This document shows, piece after piece, positions 1 to 3,852 of a DNA stretch of 6,407 bases. The stretch comes from Chitinophagaceae bacterium (GTDB lineage Bacteria > Bacteroidota > Bacteroidia > Chitinophagales > Chitinophagaceae): contig PLEB01000421.1 of assembly GCA_003136915.1 (NCBI GenBank), forward strand, positions 1,270 through 7,676, given 5' to 3'. The position numbers and the translations under genes are program-made. Under the pieces are notes generated by a model. That model made no database searches, was not told the origin of the DNA, and saw only the letters and a program-made list of their open reading frames with translations. Position 1 is the first letter of the stretch. Each line of letters starts with the position of its first letter.

Positions 1-150
1 ATATACTTTTAGCTGGCGGTCGGCCCCTGTTCCACTTTCAAAAATTTTCGGGATGATGCTGATTGCATCCCGGCTTCCCAATGGATCCACAACATCATCA
101 ATAAAGTCGAGCAGTTCGTAGATCAGCACGCGCGTATTTACTTCTTCTTC
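1..150 (-). pseudogene. In-frame C-terminal continuation of the carboxylate-amine ligase beyond the TAA
   Basis: Reading the minus strand in the same frame after the TAA at 151-153 gives 50 uninterrupted codons to the window edge. They begin EEEVNTRVLIYELLDFIDDV, continue with VDPLGSRDAISIIPKIFESG and end in TGADRQLKVY. From knowledge of the family, a helix of the LxxxLDFxDDVVDxLGSR type followed by GTGADRQL is the normal C-terminal part of these ligases. The stretch is thus a direct continuation of the gene and not intergenic DNA. The full gene would have at least 349 codons and would end to the left of this window. No other stop or frameshift is visible in it, which suggests either a very recent nonsense mutation or a base-call/assembly error. 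There is no plausible independent start codon for this piece. Confidence 0.85.
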
Positions 151-1047
151 TTAGCCAAAATCGATGAGATGGCCGTCAATGCCATAACGGCTGGCCCGCC
201 ATTTGTTTTCATTGATCAGCGCGCGCTGATAGATAATGAAGTTTAAATTCTGCGTTTTGAGTTTATAAATCTTGGCACATATTGCCTGAAATAAAGCAGC
301 AATGCAAATGGTTTCCTCCACCGTAAGCGGAACATCGCAGATCCGGAATTCAACGGTATTAAAAAAAGGATGTACGCGGAGATCCCACCATATTTTTTTT
401 GCATTGTCAATGCAATTGGTTTTTACCAGCAGCTTCACAAAACTTTCATATGCTTCAATGCTTTCGAAATACTCCGGAATGCCGGTGCGCGGAAATTTAT
501 CAAATACTTTTGTCCGGAAGGATTTGTATCCGGTGATGCGGCCTTCCCAGAATGGAGAGTTGGTGCTCAACGCATAAATATGCGGAAGAAAATAACGGGT
601 GGAATTTGCGATATGGTTGGCCATTTCCCGGCTTTCCATTCCAACATGCACGTGCAGTCCGAAAATCAAATTACTGCGAGCAGCTTCCTGGAGTTCATTT
701 ACGATTTCGTTATAGCGGGCATGGTCGGTGATGAGTTGGCTTTCCCAATGGCTGAAAGGATGTGTGCCGGATGCGCCAACCCAAAGGCCGAGGTCGCCGG
801 CAATCTGTGATATGCTCTTCCTAAGCAGGGAGACATCCTTATAGGCATCATGAATATTTGCGCAGATATCCGTTCCGACTTCAACTACGGCCTGGTGCAT
901 TTCTGCCTTTACTTTATCCCGGATCACTTTCTGGCCTTCAACCACTATTTTCTGCTCATGACTTTTCAGGTCCCGGGTCTCAGGATCAATGACCATGTAC
1001 TCTTCTTCAATGCCCAGGGTGAAATTCTGATAGTTGATGTTGGCCAT
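151..1047 (-). CDS. Carboxylate-amine ligase, YbdK/glutamate-cysteine ligase 2 family, cut short by an in-frame stop
   Basis: This 298-codon reading frame is the main part of a GCS2-type (COG2170/YbdK-like) ligase, a cytoplasmic enzyme family that joins a carboxylate to an amine using ATP. Visible hallmarks are TLGIEEEYMVIDP at residues 10-22 (acidic metal-binding cluster E14-E16), HQAVVEVGTDIC at 51-62, FGLHVHVGM at 129-137, WWDLRVHPFFNTVEFRICD at 220-238 (R224, E233, R235 are likely active-site residues) and NENKWRASRYGIDGHLIDFG at the end. Family members usually have about 370 residues. Here TAA at 151-153 ends translation just after LIDFG, although the frame stays open and family-like to the window edge. 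The start ATG (1047) lies 32 bases after the ATP-grasp stop, so the two are probably co-transcribed. The true substrate is unknown; E. coli YbdK has only weak gamma-glutamylcysteine synthetase activity, so glutathione synthesis should not be assumed. Confidence 0.9.
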   Translation of the reverse strand: MANINYQNFTLGIEEEYMVIDPETRDLKSHEQKIVVEGQKVIRDKVKAEMHQAVVEVGTDICANIHDAYKDVSLLRKSISQIAGDLGLWVGASGTHPFSHWESQLITDHARYNEIVNELQEAARSNLIFGLHVHVGMESREMANHIANSTRYFLPHIYALSTNSPFWEGRITGYKSFRTKVFDKFPRTGIPEYFESIEAYESFVKLLVKTNCIDNAKKIWWDLRVHPFFNTVEFRICDVPLTVEETICIAALFQAICAKIYKLKTQNLNFIIYQRALINENKWRASRYGIDGHLIDFG

Positions 1048-1079
1048 AAGGATATCATCAATGTTTGAACGGGCCGGGA

Positions 1080-2036
1080 TCAGCCCATCAATGGTTTTTG
1101 AAGAATACTCTTTTTGAGATATTCACCCCAGGTCAGGTTATCCAAACCCTCCCTGGCATCCAGCGCACGTTGGATTGCATAAGTAGCGGCGGTTTCCACT
1201 ACCCAGTTAAAATTATCTTCGCCAACGCTGGTTTTTTCCGCATCCGGTGCAGGGTTGCAAAAATCGATGGCATAGGGAATACCGTCCCGGACTGCCAGTT
1301 CCACCGTATTGAAATCGTATCCGAGAAATGCATTTATACGTAACACAATCTGCTCCATTTGCCTCACTCTTTCTTCCGAAGGAGAAAATCCTGCCGAGTA
1401 ACGCAAATGGTGTGGATTGCGCGGCTCATAGGGCATGATGCGAACATATTTGCCTCCTATGCAGTAGCACCTATAATATTCATCGAACACAATCTCCTCC
1501 TGCAGGAGCATAACGAGCCTGCCTGTTTCACTGTGTTTCTGGTAGAAATCTTCTGCACTGCCAACACGGTACACGCTTTTCCAGCCGCCTCCGGCAAATG
1601 GCTTCATGTAGGCAGGGAAACCGATGTATTTAAAAATGGATTCCCAGTCGAGCGGATAAGCCAGATTAGAAAAAGAGAGGGACGAAGTGTCTTCGGGCAA
1701 TTCCCGCGAAGGCAGGATCACCGTTTTGGGAACAGGCACTCCTATTCTTGTAGCCAGTGCATTGTTGAAAAATTTTTCGTCGGCGCTCCACCAGAACGGA
1801 TTGTTGATGACCGCGGTTCCGGTGAGCGAAGCGTTTTTAAGATAGGCGCGGTAAAAAGGAACGTCCTGAGAAATGCGATCAATAATCACAGCGTAACCGC
1901 TGGAATCACCCTGGACCACTTTGTCGATATACACAGGCTCTGCACGGATGCCCCGCACATTCTTCCCATTCACAGCCTCGATGAATGCCATGGGGAAACT
2001 TCGTTCCTGACCATAGAGGATTCCGATTTTTTTCAT
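1080..2036 (-). CDS. ATP-grasp ligase (putative amide/peptide-bond-forming enzyme)
   Basis: The product is a 318-residue cytoplasmic protein with an ATP-grasp fold. Such enzymes activate a carboxylate as acyl-phosphate and couple it to an amine or similar nucleophile. The N-terminal part (about 1-80, starting KKIGILYGQ) resembles the pre-ATP-grasp domain. FPAYMKPFAGGGWKSVYRV (140-158) provides the nucleotide-binding lysine K145 and the flexible glycine loop G149-G151. LQEEIVFDEYYRCYCIGGKY (179-198) fits the adenine/ribose-binding acidic residues. DFNTVELAVRDGIPYAIDFCNPAPDAE (E246, D258, N261) fits the metal-binding end of the active site, in a variant form. The ATG at 2036 has an A-rich leader (AAATAAGTAAGC) rather than a Shine-Dalgarno site, as is common in Bacteroidota. 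It sits between an esterase upstream and the YbdK-like ligase 32 bases downstream, so it probably acts with them on one product. Its substrates cannot be told from the sequence. Confidence 0.88.
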   Translation of the reverse strand: MKKIGILYGQERSFPMAFIEAVNGKNVRGIRAEPVYIDKVVQGDSSGYAVIIDRISQDVPFYRAYLKNASLTGTAVINNPFWWSADEKFFNNALATRIGVPVPKTVILPSRELPEDTSSLSFSNLAYPLDWESIFKYIGFPAYMKPFAGGGWKSVYRVGSAEDFYQKHSETGRLVMLLQEEIVFDEYYRCYCIGGKYVRIMPYEPRNPHHLRYSAGFSPSEERVRQMEQIVLRINAFLGYDFNTVELAVRDGIPYAIDFCNPAPDAEKTSVGEDNFNWVVETAATYAIQRALDAREGLDNLTWGEYLKKSILQKPLMG

Positions 2037-2051
2037 GCTTACTTATTTTTC

Positions 2052-2189
2052 GTTGATGGTTGTTGGTTGATGGTTGATGGACTTCAGGGGAAAATTTCAA
2101 AATATGATTTTGCAGATTAAATTGTCCCGATCGAACCTAATTTGAGAAGTTAATTTTCACGGATGTCCATCAACCATCAACCATCAACC
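2052..2189. repeat. Inverted repeat built of GTTGATG heptads in the esterase/ATP-grasp spacer
   Basis: The left part (2052-2079) is four tandem heptads of GTTGATG, the second being GTTGTTG. The right part (2168-2188) is three perfect copies of the complement, CATCAAC. As inverted arms, 2058-2085 pairs with 2162-2189 over 28 positions with 26 matches, enclosing 76 bases. The right arm starts 3 bases after the esterase stop, and the left part ends about 15 bases before the ATP-grasp start codon. The enclosed sequence is AT-rich and contains a small dyad, CAAAAT-ATG-ATTTTG (2098-2112). I recall similar heptads between genes in other Bacteroidota genomes (not checked). No target-site duplication flanks the unit and there is no T-tract typical of a terminator. 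It could stabilise or process the mRNA between the two genes. Confidence 0.8.
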
Positions 2190-2192
2190 GCG

Positions 2193-2912
2193 TCAGCTGC
2201 TATGCATTAAAGATAAGTAATGCGGAAACATTTCCCGCCAAACCGGCCAGTCATGACTTGCATTCGGCCTCACATCCAGCCAGTGGTTAATATTTTTATG
2301 ATGAAGGATGACGCTAAGCCGCTCGTTGTCCACTTTGCAGATATCATGTTCGCTGGTGCCGAGTACGATGCCCATCTTCCAAAGGTTAGGATTGTTGTCA
2401 TCGACAATAAAATCAACCGGGTTATTGAAATAAACCGAGTCGTCATAATAACCGTTCACAAACTGCCTGATATTAAAAGCACCGCTCATGGAGAAACAAT
2501 AACTGGCCAGGTGAGGATGACGGAATGATGTGTTTACAGCGTGGTATCCTCCGAAACTGCAGCCCGCGAGCGCCATTCTTTCATAACCCGTTTCATGCTG
2601 TGCCCAGGGCACCAGCTCAGTTTCGAGCATACGGTCATAACATTCATAATTGTGCACCCGGACGCCGGGTGGAACTGATTTGTTATACCAGGTTTCGCCA
2701 TCAAGACTATCCGGGCAATAAATTTTCGCCTTTCCGTTTTCGAGAAACCATCTTGCAGCTTCAATCATGCCCTGATCCTTATTCTGGTAATAAGCGCCCT
2801 GTGAAGTTGGAAACAAAATAACGGGTTGGCCGGCGTGGCCGAATACAAGCATTTCAACATCCCTGTTTAGCGATGGGGAGTGCCATTTGTGATATTCTTC
2901 CTTTATGTTCAT
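2193..2912 (-). CDS. Alpha/beta-hydrolase esterase (COG4947/esterase D-like)
   Basis: This 239-residue protein has an alpha/beta-hydrolase fold with no signal peptide or membrane segment, so it should be cytoplasmic. The N-terminal strands (EMLVFGHAGQPVILFPTS, 20-37) lead to the oxyanion region. The nucleophile elbow is LAGCSFGGYHA (115-125), with Ser119 in a G-x-S-x-G-G motif. The acid is probably Asp190 in GTSEHDICK, and the catalytic histidine is His220 in NASHDWPVW. These features match the esterase/lipase group of about 230-250 residues related to PF00756. It is the first gene of the leftward unit, 156 bases upstream of the ATP-grasp gene. The start ATG at 2912 lies about 20 bases downstream of a good Bacteroidota promoter. 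Hydrolysis of an ester, amide or thioester bond of the cluster's product is an inference; the substrate is unknown. The stop is TGA, and a heptad inverted repeat begins 3 bases beyond it. Confidence 0.9.
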   Translation of the reverse strand: MNIKEEYHKWHSPSLNRDVEMLVFGHAGQPVILFPTSQGAYYQNKDQGMIEAARWFLENGKAKIYCPDSLDGETWYNKSVPPGVRVHNYECYDRMLETELVPWAQHETGYERMALAGCSFGGYHAVNTSFRHPHLASYCFSMSGAFNIRQFVNGYYDDSVYFNNPVDFIVDDNNPNLWKMGIVLGTSEHDICKVDNERLSVILHHKNINHWLDVRPNASHDWPVWREMFPHYLSLMHSS

Positions 2913-2934
2913 AAGAACCGATTGGGGGGTTGAT

Positions 2935-2966
2935 CAAATTTATTTTTAAAATGCTACAAAAACAAA
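2935..2966 (-). promoter_or_regulatory. Candidate Bacteroidota sigma-A promoter for the leftward esterase/ligase unit
   Basis: On the minus strand the sequence TAAATTTG (2942-2935) matches the Bacteroidota -7 consensus TAnnTTTG exactly. TTTG (2966-2963) lies 20 bases upstream of it, as expected for the -33 element. Transcription would start near 2928-2931, giving a leader of about 17-20 bases before the ATG at 2912. A second TTTG (2960-2957) is also present but at a spacing of only 14 bases. The match is by eye; the AT-rich context means chance matches are possible. Confidence 0.55.
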
Positions 2967-2998
2967 TCAACTCCGGATTCTTCATTATTTTTGAAACT

Positions 2999-3811
2999 AT
3001 GCAATCCGTAAATACGGAAACAATTAAGAGCGAACCCCAGACAATCTATTCCGCTGCTCTGGGAAGGAGTGTTCAGGCAGACCTCTACCTGCCTCCCTAT
3101 TCACCCTTTAACCAGCTTCCGGTCCTGCTCATCAATGACGGCCAGGAACTGGACAAGATGCTGTTTAAGGAACTGCTGGATAAGCTCTATCATTCAAATT
3201 CCATTCAACCCCTGCTCTGTGTCGGGATCCATGCCGGTCCCCAGCGGAAACTGGAATATGGAACCGCGCATGCCCCCGATTACCATAGCAGGGGACTTCA
3301 CGCTCCGAGATACAGTTTTTTCGTTCTCAGGGAATTAATGCCGTTTATTAGAAAGCTCCTTCCGGAAACCGATTTTACAGATTGGGGTTTTGCCGGCTTT
3401 TCTTTAGGCGGCCTGAGTGCGCTGGATATAGCCTGGGCACATCCGCAGGTATTCAGGACCGCTGGTGTATTTTCCGGATCCCTGTGGTGGAGGAGCGTGG
3501 ATAAGGACGATCCCCAGTACAGGGACGAGAGCCACCGGCTGATGCATAACCTGATCCACGATGGACATTACGCGCCTGGATTTAAATTCTTTTTTGAATG
3601 CGGCACGGCAGATGAAGAGGAGGACAGAAATAATAATGGGATCATCGATTCCATAGATGATACGAAGGATCTGATCGCGGAACTGATAAAAAAAGGGTAT
3701 TCTGCCAAGGAAGATATTTTTTACCTGGAGATACCCGGTGGAACTCATGATGCGGCCACCTGGGCCCTGGCCATGCCGGATTTTTTGAGATGGGGCTGGG
3801 GAAAAAAATAA
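2999..3811 (+). CDS. Alpha/beta-hydrolase esterase, esterase D family (PF00756-like)
   Basis: The product has 270 residues from the ATG at 2999. The fold begins with YSAALGRSVQADLYLPPY and PVLLINDGQE (41-50). The nucleophile elbow is FAGFSLGGLSA (131-141) with Ser135, the acid is probably Asp205 in ECGTADEEED, and the histidine is His250 in PGGTHDAATW. No signal peptide is evident. Residues 209-220 (DRNNNGIIDSID) look like a calcium-binding loop of EF-hand/dockerin type and are directly followed by a helix (DDTKDLIAELIKKGY). An upstream in-frame TTG at 2930 would add 23 residues, but it lies in the promoter of the divergent gene and the added peptide shows no esterase-like sequence, so I prefer 2999. 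It shares the divergent intergenic region with the other esterase; both have the G-x-S-x-G-G elbow but are otherwise dissimilar, so they are different subfamilies rather than a recent duplication. Substrate unknown. Confidence 0.9.
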   Translation: MQSVNTETIKSEPQTIYSAALGRSVQADLYLPPYSPFNQLPVLLINDGQELDKMLFKELLDKLYHSNSIQPLLCVGIHAGPQRKLEYGTAHAPDYHSRGLHAPRYSFFVLRELMPFIRKLLPETDFTDWGFAGFSLGGLSALDIAWAHPQVFRTAGVFSGSLWWRSVDKDDPQYRDESHRLMHNLIHDGHYAPGFKFFFECGTADEEEDRNNNGIIDSIDDTKDLIAELIKKGYSAKEDIFYLEIPGGTHDAATWALAMPDFLRWGWGKK

Positions 3812-3813
3812 AC

Positions 3814-3842
3814 GCCGCTTATATTTCATAAGCGGCATTTTT
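3814..3842. terminator. Bidirectional intrinsic terminator between convergent genes
   Basis: GCCGCTTAT (3814-3822) and ATAAGCGGC (3828-3836) form a perfect 9-bp stem with a 5-base loop (ATTTC). On the plus strand it is followed by ATTTTTATTT, which fits termination of the esterase gene ending at 3811. On the minus strand the hairpin is followed by GTTTATTTTTTTC, which fits termination of the receptor gene ending at 3853. The run of A that supplies this minus-strand T-tract lies within the last codons of the esterase gene. Confidence 0.85.
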
Positions 3843-3852
3843 ATTTCATACA

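Noticed and set aside
151..153. TAA read as a sense codon through an altered genetic code
   Set aside because: TAA is used as the natural end of both the plus-strand esterase and the receptor, so genome-wide recoding is not supported.
370..810. Plus-strand open frame (146 codons) opposite the carboxylate-amine ligase
   Set aside because: It is antisense to conserved family motifs on the minus strand, with no domain-like sequence of its own.
1..1047. Naming the YbdK-like gene as gshA and inferring glutathione synthesis
   Set aside because: Membership of the GCS2 family does not fix the substrate, and no glutathione synthetase-like context is present; the neighbouring ATP-grasp protein does not resemble GshB.
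1359..2120. Long plus-strand open frame (253 codons) opposite the ATP-grasp gene
   Set aside because: It is antisense to a gene with clear ATP-grasp motifs; its translation has no recognisable domain and runs into the heptad repeat. It looks like a coding shadow.
2052..2189. CRISPR-like array or insertion sequence suggested by the repeats
   Set aside because: The units are 7 bases long with no spacers, the two sets are inverted, no transposase is present, and no target-site duplication is visible at the borders.
2930..2998. Upstream TTG start that would extend the plus-strand esterase by 23 residues
   Set aside because: The extension overlaps the promoter of the divergent gene, uses a rare start codon, and encodes a Lys/Phe/Ile-rich peptide without esterase similarity. 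It is too short and poorly structured for a convincing signal peptide.
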